64,000 nucleotides of DNA from positions 188,412-252,411 of the forward strand of contig NW_027182938.1 in the NCBI RefSeq assembly GCF_041146395.1, written 5' to 3'. The stretch comes from Eulemur rufifrons (taxonomy: Eukaryota > Chordata > Mammalia > Primates > Lemuridae). A program made the translations under genes and the position numbers. Position 1 is the first letter of the stretch; each line of letters opens with the position of its first letter. The notes beneath the pieces were generated by a model. That model was not told the DNA's origin, did no database searches, and saw only the letters and a program-made list of their open reading frames with translations. Positions 19,956 through 32,353 of this stretch are shown one piece after another.

Positions 19956-22036
19956 TGAGGCGGGTGCCGTGGGACGCCCCAAGAGGCCCAGCGGCCAGGC
20001 GTCCCTCCCTGCCCAGTCGAGTCCCTCCCGCCCGACGCCCTGGCGCCCTGGCGCTTCCCGAGATCCCCGTGTCCAGATCGGGGCGCGGGGAGGCGGGCGG
20101 GGGGCGGGGCTGAGGGCAGGGGGAGACCCACCGCCGGGTCTGGCGCGCGGGCGCACACGCCCCCGTCCGCCACCGCCAACAGGGACGCACCGCGCCAGCG
20201 TCCCACGCCCCAGCGATCGGACCCGCGGACACGGACACGGGCGCGCAGGGACAGCCTTCCCGGCGTGGCGACGGAGGGCCGGAGCCGGAGAGTGCGCGGG
20301 AGCCGGCCCTCCCCCGCGCCACGCCGGGGCACGGTGAGGAGGGGGTCGGGGGCGGGGCCGGGACCAGGAGGCGGGGCCGTGGGCCCGGTCCCTCCCCGCA
20401 GGTCCCGAAGACGCGCGGCCCCCCTGCCTGGGGAGGACCGTTCTGCCCCGATCCCCGTCGGGGCCGGGGGGTGGGCGGAGGAGCGGGGTGGCGGGAGGAG
20501 CCGGGGACGTCCCGGAGTACGGGGGGGGGGGGGGGGGGCTGCGGAGAGCCAGCGGCGCTTAGGGATCCCGCCACCCGGCTCCCTGTGGGCCCGGGTCTGG
20601 GGCCCACCCCCGGCAGCCTGCAGAAGGGCCGGGACGGCCCCGCCGCTCCCGCTGCGGCTGCCGCTGCCGCCGCCTGGCGGTGGTGCCGCGGCGGGGGGAG
20701 GGGAGGAGGCGGCGGGGGCGGGGGCCGAGGCCGGGGGCGGGGCGGGGTGGCGGGAGCCGGGGCCGGCCGGGAGGGCGGAGGGAGGGGGCTCCCCCTTCGC
20801 CACCCCCCGCCCCCCGACCCCCGCAGGCCGGCGGGCGGGACCAAAGAAGGGGCGAAAGCCTAGGGCACCCCACCCGGTAGGGAGGAAACTTAAAACCCCG
20901 ATCGCTCTGTCGGCTGGGAGGGGAACCCTTCCACGCACGCTGCCCACGGGGCAGCTGGATTTATACAACCATTTGGAAAACAATTTAGCATAAAGGGATA
21001 AAAAAAAAAAAAAAAGAACAAAAAAAAAAAAACCAGGGGCATGATGTAGGAACAAGCCTATTCTCTGCGTGGCACGTACCATAGAGAAGAGAGGGCACGC
21101 GTGACCGGGAAACACCCGGGGCGGTACTCACGGGAGCCCCGTTTCCGTGGACCCGGTGAAAGACGGTTCAGAGAGATTTCCACGTCTCCCTGCGGTGCCG
21201 GTCCACAGCAGCGCCGACGAACCGCAGCTTCGCGTGTGAGAGAGGATGCTTCTCCGGACCCAAGGTCTCCCCTGGAACACAAGTTCCCCAGAATGAAGCC
21301 AGAAGGGTTCCACGTATATGATAGAGCCCGTGAAAGGAACAGAACGTCTCCGTGAGAGAGTCACGTCCTAGGGAGCCAAAACTTTCAAAGGAAAAGCGAG
21401 GAAAAGGGTGACCGTCCACAGGGGATTTGTTTGGGAGAAGGGTTTTCTGGGTTCCAGGCCTTCAGGAACAGACACACAGCGGTGTCCAACCCGGGAATAA
21501 ACTCCCACGTGTATAAGGTCGGCGGTGGAGGCTCGGTACAGTTCATTCTATTTAATAGAATCATCACAACGCTTATGCTCTAACATATCCACTTCCCAAG
21601 TTAAAAGTAAAAGAGAAAGAAACAGACTGTAAATTTCTAGTTGTCATAACCCCCTTTAAATTGGATCATGTCTTCATTCGGGGGAAATGATTATCTTGGG
21701 GATTCTGCGTCCATCTGTCTGGGAACACTGTCTAACTCTCCATGGATTTGGGCCGTCCTTGATGCTTCTGCCAAGTTTTCCGTGTAAGTCGGCACCCGTT
21801 TCCCCTAGGTGCGACGTAGATCTTCTGCGACCTCGAATATGAATCCTTTGGAAAAGTTGCATTCGTTATCGTGTATTGGGCCTGAGTGTGTGCTGAATTT
21901 AGAGCCGGTCCGTCAGAAGTTGCGGAGGCCCGGCCCTGCCACAGCTGTCTGAGGGGCGACAGCCTCGGGGACTGAGCCTTGACATGTAAAAACCTGACCT
22001 CTCTCCAGGGTCCACGGGGCAGGGTCCGGGCAAAAA

Positions 22037-22145
22037 GCGTACGGCGGCCCCCGGGTCTCCCATCCAGGGCCCGGCCGGGACCGACCCTGCTTAGCTTCCC
22101 AGACCAGACGGGATCGGGCGCCTCCGGGGCGGCGCGGCCTTAGAC
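22037..22145 (-). pseudogene. 5S rRNA-derived copy, class A (U6), S-type flank
   Basis: Reference body; T5 terminator at the deletion junction. Confidence 0.89.
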
Positions 22146-23364
22146 TGAGGCGGGAGCTCCCGGAGGCCCCAAGAGGCCCAGCGGCCAGGCGTCCCTCCCT
22201 GCCCAGTCCAGTGCCTCCCGCCCGCCGCCCTGGCGCTTCGCCAGACCCCCTGTCCAGATCGGGGCGGGGGGGGCTGGGGGGCGAAGGTGGGCGGGGACCA
22301 GGGCAAGGAGAGACTGACGGGTCTGGCGGTCGGTCGGGCGCACACGGCCCCCTCCCCCACCGAAAACAGGGACGCACCGCACCAGCGTCCCACGCCCCAG
22401 CGATCGGACCCACGGACACGGACACGGGCGCGCAGGGACAGCCTTCCAGGCGTGGGGAGGGCGGGACGGAGCCGGAGAGTGCGCGGGAGCCGGCCCTCCC
22501 CCGCGCCAGGCCAGGGCACGGTGGGCAGGGGCTCGGGGGCGGGGCCGGGACCAGGAGGCGGGGCCGGGAGGTCCGGAAGACGCGCGGCCCCCCTGCCTGG
22601 GGAGGACCGTTCTGCCCCGATCCCCGATCCCCGTCGGGGCACGCGGGTGGCAGCGGCACCCGCGGGGTCCCGGTGCCGGCCGGCCCGTCGCTTGGTCGGG
22701 CGGCCGGCGGGTCGTTGGGGTCCGGGAGCGCGCGCTCCCCGCTGTTCCCTGGTTTCCCGTGGCACGTCCTCTCTGTCTGCCCGGGTGGCCGTGGCCGGCG
22801 ACCTGCCGTGTGCGGCGCGGTGCGGTGCGCCTGTGTGTCCCTCGGGAGCCCCCCCGCCTCCCCGGGAGAGGAGCCCCGCCCAGCGTGAGTCCCGGGCCGG
22901 AGGCCCCGGTGTGCGGGGGCGGAGAGGAAGTCCACGGTGGGCTGGGGGTCGGGGGCCCAGGGGACGGTTTTCTTCCGCGGGCTGGCCCCCCGCCCGCCGA
23001 AGGGGACGTCCCGGAGTACGGGGGGCCGGGGAGAGCCAGCAGCGCTTAGGGATCCCGCCACCCGGTCCGCTGTGGGCCCGGGTCTGGGGCCCCCCCGGCT
23101 GCCGGCAGAAGGGCTGGGATGGCCCCGCCGCTCCCGCTCCCGCTGCCGCCGCCTGGCGGTGCTGCAGGGGAAGAGGCGCCGGGGGCCGGGGCCGGGCCGG
23201 GGGAGGAGCGGGGTGGCGGGAGCCGGGGACGTTTCGGAGGGCGGAGGGGCCCCCCCTTCCCAGCCTAGGCGGGCGGAGGAGGGGGAGACCCCCCCACACA
23301 CACACACATTCCGGGCCAGGGGGGGTCGGGACAGCAAAAGAGGCAAAGGAAAAAGAAAACAAAA

Positions 23365-23472
23365 GCGTACGGCGGCCCCCGGTCTCCCATCCAGGGCCTG
23401 GCCGGGCCCGACCCTGCTTAGCTTCCCAGAGCAGACGGGATCGGGCGCCTCAGGGGCGGCGCGGCCTTAGAC
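23365..23472 (-). pseudogene. 5S rRNA-derived copy, class B (U6)
   Basis: 108 nt; C7 flank. Confidence 0.89.
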
Positions 23473-23916
23473 TGAGGCGGGTGCCGTGGGACGCCCCAAG
23501 AGGCCCAGCGGCCAGGCGTCCTTCCCTGCCCAGTCGAGTCCCTCCCGCCCGCCGCCCTGGCGCCCTGGCGCTTCCCGAGACCCCCGTGTCCAGCTCGGGG
23601 CGCGGGGAGGCGGGCGGGGGGCGGGGCTGAGGGCAGGGGGAGACCGACGGGTCTGGCGCGCGGGCGCACACGCCCCCCTCCGTCACCGCCAACACGGACG
23701 CACCGCGCCAGCGTCCCACGCCCCCACGAGCAGACCCACGGACAGGGACACGGGCGCGCAGGGACAGACTTCCCGGCGTGGGGACGGAGGGCCAGAGCTG
23801 GAGAGTGCGCGGGTGCGGGCTCTCCCCCGCGCCACGCCGGTGACACACACAGGCACACAGCTTCCAGGCCAGGGGGCGGGGCAGCAAAAGAGGCAAAGGA
23901 CAAAAAAAACAAAAAA

Positions 23917-24034
23917 GCGTACGGCGGCCCCCGGGTCTCCCGGGTCTCCCATCCAGGACCCGGCCGGGCCCGACCCTGCTTAGCTTCCCAGAGCAGACGG
24001 GATCGGGCGCCTTCGGGGCGGCGCGGCCTTAGAC
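23917..24034 (-). pseudogene. 5S rRNA-derived copy, class C (U6)
   Basis: 118 nt, reference form. Confidence 0.89.
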
Positions 24035-26276
24035 TGAGGCGGGTGCCGTGGGACGCCCCAAGAGGCCCAGCGGCCAGGCGTCCCTCCCTGCCCAGTCGAG
24101 TCCCTCCCGCCCGACGCCCTGGCGCCCTGGCGCTTCCCGAGATCCCCGTGTCCAGATCGGGGCGCGGGGAGGCGGGCGGGGGGCGGGGCTGAGGGCAGGG
24201 GGAGACCCACCGCCGGGTCTGGCGCGCGGGCGCACACGCCCCCGTCCGCCACCGCCAACAGGGACGCACCGCGCCAGCGTCCCACGCCCCAGCGATCGGA
24301 CCCGCGGACACGGACACGGGCGCGCAGGGACAGCCTTCCCGGCGTGGCGACGGAGGGCCGGAGCCGGAGAGTGCGCGGGAGCCGGCCCTCCCCCGCGCCA
24401 CGCCGGGGCACGGTGAGGAGGGGGTCGGGGGCGGGGCCGGGACCAGGAGGCGGGGCCGTGGGCCCGGTCCCTCCCCGCAGGTCCCGAAGACGCGCGGCCC
24501 CCCTGCCTGGGGAGGACCGTTCTGCCCCGATCCCCGTCGGGGCCGGGGGGTGGGCGGAGGAGCGGGGTGGCGGGAGGAGCCGGGGACGTCCCGGAGTACG
24601 GGGGGGGGGGGGGGGCTGCGGAGAGCCAGCGGCGCTTAGGGATCCCGCCACCCGGCTCCCTGTGGGCCCGGGTCTGGGGCCCACCCCCGGCAGCCTGCAG
24701 AAGGGCCGGGACGGCCCCGCCGCTCCCGCTGCGGCTGCCGCTGCCGCCGCCTGGCGGTGGTGCCGCGGCGGGGGGAGGGGAGGAGGCGGCGGGGGCGGGG
24801 GCCGAGGCCGGGGGCGGGGCGGGGTGGCGGGAGCCGGGGCCGGCCGGGAGGGCGGAGGGAGGGGGCTCCCCCTTCGCCACCCCCCGCCCCCCGACCCCCG
24901 CAGGCCGGCGGGCGGGACCAAAGAAGGGGCGAAAGCCTAGGGCACCCCACCCGGTAGGGAGGAAACTTAAAACCCCGATCGCTCTGTCGGCTGGGAGGGG
25001 AACCCTTCCACGCACGCTGCCCACGGGGCAGCTGGATTTATACAACCATTTGGAAAACAATTTAGCATAAAGGGATAAAAAAAAAAAAAAAAGAACAAAA
25101 AAAAAAAAACCAGGGGCATGATGTAGGAACAAGCCTATTCTCTGCGTGGCACGTACCATAGAGAAGAGAGGGCACGCGTGACCGGGAAACACCCGGGGCG
25201 GTACTCACGGGAGCCCCGTTTCCGTGGACCCGGTGAAAGACGGTTCAGAGAGATTTCCACGTCTCCCTGCGGTGCCGGTCCACAGCAGCGCCGACGAACC
25301 GCAGCTTCGCGTGTGAGAGAGGATGCTTCTCCGGACCCAAGGTCTCCCCTGGAACACAAGTTCCCCAGAATGAAGCCAGAAGGGTTCCACGTATATGATA
25401 GAGCCCGTGAAAGGAACAGAACGTCTCCGTGAGAGAGTCACGTCCTAGGGAGCCAAAACTTTCAAAGGAAAAGCGAGGAAAAGGGTGACCGTCCACAGGG
25501 GATTTGTTTGGGAGAAGGGTTTTCTGGGTTCCAGGCCTTCAGGAACAGACACACAGCGGTGTCCAACCCGGGAATAAACTCCCACGTGTATAAGGTCGGC
25601 GGTGGAGGCTCGGTACAGTTCATTCTATTTAATAGAATCATCACAACGCTTATGCTCTAACATATCCACTTCCCAAGTTAAAAGTAAAAGAGAAAGAAAC
25701 AGACTGTAAATTTCTAGTTGTCATAACCCCCTTTAAATTGGATCATGTCTTCATTCGGGGGAAATGATTATCTTGGGGATTCTGCGTCCATCTGTCTGGG
25801 AACACTGTCTAACTCTCCATGGATTTGGGCCGTCCTTGATGCTTCTGCCAAGTTTTCCGTGTAAGTCGGCACCCGTTTCCCCTAGGTGCGACGTAGATCT
25901 TCTGCGACCTCGAATATGAATCCTTTGGAAAAGTTGCATTCGTTATCGTGTATTGGGCCTGAGCGTGTGCTGAATTTAGAGCCGGTCCGTCAGAAGTTGC
26001 GGAGGCCCGGCCCTGCCACAGCTGTCTGAGGGGCGACAGCCTCGGGGACTGAGCCTTGACATGTAAAAACCTGACCTCTCTCCAGGGTCCACGGGGCAGG
26101 GTCCGGGCCAGCCGGGGCGGTGGGGGCAGGCCCGGGGCGGGCCCGGAGGGCGGAGGGCCCCCCCTTCCCAGCCGAGGCGGGCGGCGGAGGAGGAGCCCGC
26201 CCCCCCACACACACACACGCCTTCTGGGCCTGGGGGTCGGGAGAGCCAAAGAGGCAAAGGAAAAAAAAACAAAAAA

Positions 26277-26385
26277 GCGTACGGCGGCCCCCGGGTCTCC
26301 CATCCAGGGCCCGGCCGGGACCGACCCTGCTTAGCTTCCCAGACCAGACGGGATCGGGCGCCTCCGGGGCGGCGCGGCCTTAGAC
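26277..26385 (-). pseudogene. 5S rRNA-derived copy, class A (U7), L-type flank
   Basis: Reference body with T6 at 26271-26276 and the full L flank. Confidence 0.89.
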
Positions 26386-27604
26386 TGAGGCGGGAGCTCC
26401 CGGAGGCCCCAAGAGGCCCAGCGGCCAGGCGTCCCTCCCTGCCCAGTCCAGTGCCTCCCGCCCGCCGCCCTGGCGCTTCGCCAGACCCCCTGTCCAGATC
26501 GGGGCGGGGGGGGCTGGGGGGCGAAGGTGGGCGGGGACCAGGGCAAGGAGAGACTGACGGGTCTGGCGGTCGGTCGGGCGCACACGGCCCCCTCCCCCAC
26601 CGAAAACAGGGACGCACCGCACCAGCGTCCCACGCCCCAGCGATCGGACCCACGGACACGGACACGGGCGCGCAGGGACAGCCTTCCAGGCGTGGGGAGG
26701 GCGGGACGGAGCCGGAGAGTGCGCGGGAGCCGGCCCTCCCCCGCGCCAGGCCAGGGCACGGTGGGCAGGGGCTCGGGGGCGGGGCCGGGACCAGGAGGCG
26801 GGGCCGGGAGGTCCGGAAGACGCGCGGCCCCCCTGCCTGGGGAGGACCGTTCTGCCCCGATCCCCGATCCCCGTCGGGGCACGCGGGTGGCAGCGGCACC
26901 CGCGGGGTCCCGGTGCCGGCCGGCCCGTCGCTTGGTCGGGCGGCCGGCGGGTCGTTGGGGTCCGGGAGCGCGCGCTCCCCGCTGTTCCCTGGTTTCCCGT
27001 GGCACGTCCTCTCTGTCTGCCCGGGTGGCCGTGGCCGGCGACCTGCCGTGTGCGGCGCGGTGCGGTGCGCCTGTGTGTCCCTCGGGAGCCCCCCCGCCTC
27101 CCCGGGAGAGGAGCCCCGCCCAGCGTGAGTCCCGGGCCGGAGGCCCCGGTGTGCGGGGGCGGAGAGGAAGTCCACGGTGGGCTGGGGGTCGGGGGCCCAG
27201 GGGACGGTTTTCTTCCGCGGGCTGGCCCCCCGCCCGCCGAAGGGGACGTCCCGGAGTACGGGGGGCCGGGGAGAGCCAGCAGCGCTTAGGGATCCCGCCA
27301 CCCGGTCCGCTGTGGGCCCGGGTCTGGGGCCCCCCCGGCTGCCGGCAGAAGGGCTGGGATGGCCCCGCCGCTCCCGCTCCCGCTGCCGCCGCCTGGCGGT
27401 GCTGCAGGGGAAGAGGCGCCGGGGGCCGGGGCCGGGCCGGGGGAGGAGCGGGGTGGCGGGAGCCGGGGACGTTTCGGAGGGCGGAGGGGCCCCCCCTTCC
27501 CAGCCTAGGCGGGCGGAGGAGGGGGAGACCCCCACACACACACACACATTCCGGGCCAGGGGGGGTCGGGACAGCAAAAGAGGCAAAGGAAAAAGAAAAC
27601 AAAA

Positions 27605-27712
27605 GCGTACGGCGGCCCCCGGTCTCCCATCCAGGGCCTGGCCGGGCCCGACCCTGCTTAGCTTCCCAGAGCAGACGGGATCGGGCGCCTCAGGGGCGGC
27701 GCGGCCTTAGAC
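27605..27712 (-). pseudogene. 5S rRNA-derived copy, class B (U7)
   Basis: 108 nt; C5 flank. Confidence 0.89.
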
Positions 27713-28156
27713 TGAGGCGGGTGCCGTGGGACGCCCCAAGAGGCCCAGCGGCCAGGCGTCCTTCCCTGCCCAGTCGAGTCCCTCCCGCCCGCCGCCCTGG
27801 CGCCCTGGCGCTTCCCGAGACCCCCGTGTCCAGCTCGGGGCGCGGGGAGGCGGGCGGGGGGCGGGGCTGAGGGCAGGGGGAGACCGACGGGTCTGGCGCG
27901 CGGGCGCACACGCCCCCCTCCGTCACCGCCAACACGGACGCACCGCGCCAGCGTCCCACGCCCCCACGAGCAGACCCACGGACAGGGACACGGGCGCGCA
28001 GGGACAGACTTCCCGGCGTGGGGACGGAGGGCCAGAGCTGGAGAGTGCGCGGGTGCGGGCTCTCCCCCGCGCCACGCCGGTGACACACACAGGCACACAG
28101 CTTCCAGGCCAGGGGGCGGGGCAGCAAAAGAGGCAAAGGACAAAAAAAACAAAAAA

Positions 28157-28274
28157 GCGTACGGCGGCCCCCGGGTCTCCCGGGTCTCCCATCCAGGACC
28201 CGGCCGGGCCCGACCCTGCTTAGCTTCCCAGAGCAGACGGGATCGGGCGCCTTCGGGGCGGCGCGGCCTTAGAC
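28157..28274 (-). pseudogene. 5S rRNA-derived copy, class C (U7)
   Basis: 118 nt, reference form. Confidence 0.89.
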
Positions 28275-30355
28275 TGAGGCGGGTGCCGTGGGACGCCCCA
28301 AGAGGCCCAGCGGCCAGGCGTCCCTCCCTGCCCAGTCGAGTCCCTCCCGCCCGACGCCCTGGCGCCCTGGCGCTTCCCGAGATCCCCGTGTCCAGATCGG
28401 GGCGCGGGGAGGCGGGCGGGGGGCGGGGCTGAGGGCAGGGGGAGACCCACCGCCGGGTCTGGCGCGCGGGCGCACACGCCCCCGTCCGCCACCGCCAACA
28501 GGGACGCACCGCGCCAGCGTCCCACGCCCCAGCGATCGGACCCGCGGACACGGACACGGGCGCGCAGGGACAGCCTTCCCGGCGTGGCGACGGAGGGCCG
28601 GAGCCGGAGAGTGCGCGGGAGCCGGCCCTCCCCCGCGCCACGCCGGGGCACGGTGAGGAGGGGGTCGGGGGCGGGGCCGGGACCAGGAGGCGGGGCCGTG
28701 GGCCCGGTCCCTCCCCGCAGGTCCCGAAGACGCGCGGCCCCCCTGCCTGGGGAGGACCGTTCTGCCCCGATCCCCGTCGGGGCCGGGGGGTGGGCGGAGG
28801 AGCGGGGTGGCGGGAGGAGCCGGGGACGTCCCGGAGTACGGGGGGGGGGGGGGGGGGCTGCGGAGAGCCAGCGGCGCTTAGGGATCCCGCCACCCGGCTC
28901 CCTGTGGGCCCGGGTCTGGGGCCCACCCCCGGCAGCCTGCAGAAGGGCCGGGACGGCCCCGCCGCTCCCGCTGCGGCTGCCGCTGCCGCCGCCTGGCGGT
29001 GGTGCCGCGGCGGGGGGAGGGGAGGAGGCGGCGGGGGCGGGGGCCGAGGCCGGGGGCGGGGCGGGGTGGCGAGAGCCGGGGCCGGCCGGGAGGGCGGAGG
29101 GAGGGGGCTCCCCCTTCGCCACCCCCCGCCCCCCGACCCCCGCAGGCCGGCGGGCGGGACCAAAGAAGGGGCGAAAGCCTAGGGCACCCCACCCGGTAGG
29201 GAGGAAACTTAAAACCCCGATCGCTCTGTCGGCTGGGAGGGGAACCCTTCCACGCACGCTGCCCACGGGGCAGCTGGATTTATACAACCATTTGGAAAAC
29301 AATTTAGCATAAAGGGATAAAAAAAAAAAAAAAAGAACAAAAAAAAAAAAACCAGGGGCATGATGTAGGAACAAGCCTATTCTCTGCGTGGCACGTACCA
29401 TAGAGAAGAGAGGGCACGCGTGACCGGGAAACACCCGGGGCGGTACTCACGGGAGCCCCGTTTCCGTGGACCCGGTGAAAGACGGTTCAGAGAGATTTCC
29501 ACGTCTCCCTGCGGTGCCGGTCCACAGCAGCGCCGACGAACCGCAGCTTCGCGTGTGAGAGAGGATGCTTCTCCGGACCCAAGGTCTCCCCTGGAACACA
29601 AGTTCCCCAGAATGAAGCCAGAAGGGTTCCACGTATATGATAGAGCCCGTGAAAGGAACAGAACGTCTCCGTGAGAGAGTCACGTCCTAGGGAGCCAAAA
29701 CTTTCAAAGGAAAAGCGAGGAAAAGGGTGACCGTCCACAGGGGATTTGTTTGGGAGAAGGGTTTTCTGGGTTCCAGGCCTTCAGGAACAGACACACAGCG
29801 GTGTCCAACCCGGGAATAAACTCCCACGTGTATAAGGTCGGCGGTGGAGGCTCGGTACAGTTCATTCTATTTAATAGAATCATCACAACGCTTATGCTCT
29901 AACATATCCACTTCCCAAGTTAAAAGTAAAAGAGAAAGAAACAGACTGTAAATTTCTAGTTGTCATAACCCCCTTTAAATTGGATCATGTCTTCATTCGG
30001 GGGAAATGATTATCTTGGGGATTCTGCGTCCATCTGTCTGGGAACACTGTCTAACTCTCCATGGATTTGGGCCGTCCTTGATGCTTCTGCCAAGTTTTCC
30101 GTGTAAGTCGGCACCCGTTTCCCCTAGGTGCGACGTAGATCTTCTGCGACCTCGAATATGAATCCTTTGGAAAAGTTGCATTCGTTATCGTGTATTGGGC
30201 CTGAGTGTGTGCTGAATTTAGAGCCGGTCCGTCAGAAGTTGCGGAGGCCCGGCCCTGCCACAGCTGTCTGAGGGGCGACAGCCTCGGGGACTGAGCCTTG
30301 ACATGTAAAAACCTGACCTCTCTCCAGGGTCCACGGGGCAGGGTCCGGGCAAAAA

Positions 30356-30464
30356 GCGTACGGCGGCCCCCGGGTCTCCCATCCAGGGCCCGGCCGGGAC
30401 CGACCCTGCTTAGCTTCCCAGACCAGACGGGATCGGGCGCCTCCGGGGCGGCGCGGCCTTAGAC
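30356..30464 (-). pseudogene. 5S rRNA-derived copy, class A (U8), S-type flank
   Basis: Reference body; T5 at the deletion junction. Confidence 0.89.
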
Positions 30465-31683
30465 TGAGGCGGGAGCTCCCGGAGGCCCCAAGAGGCCCAG
30501 CGGCCAGGCGTCCCTCCCTGCCCAGTCCAGTGCCTCCCGCCCGCCGCCCTGGCGCTTCGCCAGACCCCCTGTCCAGATCGGGGCGGGGGGGGCTGGGGGG
30601 CGAAGGTGGGCGGGGACCAGGGCAAGGAGAGACTGACGGGTCTGGCGGTCGGTCGGGCGCACACGGCCCCCTCCCCCACCGAAAACAGGGACGCACCGCA
30701 CCAGCGTCCCACGCCCCAGCGATCGGACCCACGGACACGGACACGGGCGCGCAGGGACAGCCTTCCAGGCGTGGGGAGGGCGGGACGGAGCCGGAGAGTG
30801 CGCGGGAGCCGGCCCTCCCCCGCGCCAGGCCAGGGCACGGTGGGCAGGGGCTCGGGGGCGGGGCCGGGACCAGGAGGCGGGGCCGGGAGGTCCGGAAGAC
30901 GCGCGGCCCCCCTGCCTGGGGAGGACCGTTCTGCCCCGATCCCCGATCCCCGTCGGGGCACGCGGGTGGCAGCGGCACCCGCGGGGTCCCGGTGCCGGCC
31001 GGCCCGTCGCTTGGTCGGGCGGCCGGCGGGTCGTTGGGGTCCGGGAGCGCGCGCTCCCCGCTGTTCCCTGGTTTCCCGTGGCACGTCCTCTCTGTCTGCC
31101 CGGGTGGCCGTGGCCGGCGACCTGCCGTGTGCGGCGCGGTGCGGTGCGCCTGTGTGTCCCTCGGGAGCCCCCCCGCCTCCCCGGGAGAGGAGCCCCGCCC
31201 AGCGTGAGTCCCGGGCCGGAGGCCCCGGTGTGCGGGGGCGGAGAGGAAGTCCACGGTGGGCTGGGGGTCGGGGGCCCAGGGGACGGTTTTCTTCCGCGGG
31301 CTGGCCCCCCGCCCGCCGAAGGGGACGTCCCGGAGTACGGGGGGCCGGGGAGAGCCAGCAGCGCTTAGGGATCCCGCCACCCGGTCCGCTGTGGGCCCGG
31401 GTCTGGGGCCCCCCCGGCTGCCGGCAGAAGGGCTGGGATGGCCCCGCCGCTCCCGCTCCCGCTGCCGCCGCCTGGCGGTGCTGCAGGGGAAGAGGCGCCG
31501 GGGGCCGGGGCCGGGCCGGGGGAGGAGCGGGGTGGCGGGAGCCGGGGACGTTTCGGAGGGCGGAGGGGCCCCCCCTTCCCAGCCTAGGCGGGCGGAGGAG
31601 GGGGAGACCCCCCCACACACACACACATTCCGGGCCAGGGGGGGTCGGGACAGCAAAAGAGGCAAAGGAAAAAGAAAACAAAA

Positions 31684-31791
31684 GCGTACGGCGGCCCCCG
31701 GTCTCCCATCCAGGGCCTGGCCGGGCCCGACCCTGCTTAGCTTCCCAGAGCAGACGGGATCGGGCGCCTCAGGGGCGGCGCGGCCTTAGAC
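31684..31791 (-). pseudogene. 5S rRNA-derived copy, class B (U8)
   Basis: 108 nt; C7 flank. Confidence 0.89.
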
Positions 31792-32235
31792 TGAGGCGGG
31801 TGCCGTGGGACGCCCCAAGAGGCCCAGCGGCCAGGCGTCCTTCCCTGCCCAGTCGAGTCCCTCCCGCCCGCCGCCCTGGCGCCCTGGCGCTTCCCGAGAC
31901 CCCCGTGTCCAGCTCGGGGCGCGGGGAGGCGGGCGGGGGGCGGGGCTGAGGGCAGGGGGAGACCGACGGGTCTGGCGCGCGGGCGCACACGCCCCCCTCC
32001 GTCACCGCCAACACGGACGCACCGCGCCAGCGTCCCACGCCCCCACGAGCAGACCCACGGACAGGGACACGGGCGCGCAGGGACAGACTTCCCGGCGTGG
32101 GGACGGAGGGCCAGAGCTGGAGAGTGCGCGGGTGCGGGCTCTCCCCCGCGCCACGCCGGTGACACACACAGGCACACAGCTTCCAGGCCAGGGGGCGGGG
32201 CAGCAAAAGAGGCAAAGGACAAAAAAAACAAAAAA

Positions 32236-32353
32236 GCGTACGGCGGCCCCCGGGTCTCCCGGGTCTCCCATCCAGGACCCGGCCGGGCCCGACCCTGCTT
32301 AGCTTCCCAGAGCAGACGGGATCGGGCGCCTTCGGGGCGGCGCGGCCTTAGAC
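32236..32353 (-). pseudogene. 5S rRNA-derived copy, class C (U8)
   Basis: 118 nt, reference form. Confidence 0.89.

Larger units (their letters stand above)
16875..20953. repeat. Macrosatellite unit U5, short form
   Basis: 4079 bp. Markers: S type, C5 followed by a 15-nt CA run in the B flank, G18 at 20521-20538. First unit of a four-unit pattern that returns at U13. Confidence 0.97.
20954..25030. repeat. Macrosatellite unit U6, short form
   Basis: 4077 bp. Markers: S type, C7 with a 13-nt CA run in the B flank, G16 at 24600-24615. Confidence 0.97.
25031..29272. repeat. Macrosatellite unit U7, long form
   Basis: 4242 bp. Markers: L type, C5, G18 at 28840-28857. Position 29072 is a private A where other units have G. 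Confidence 0.97.
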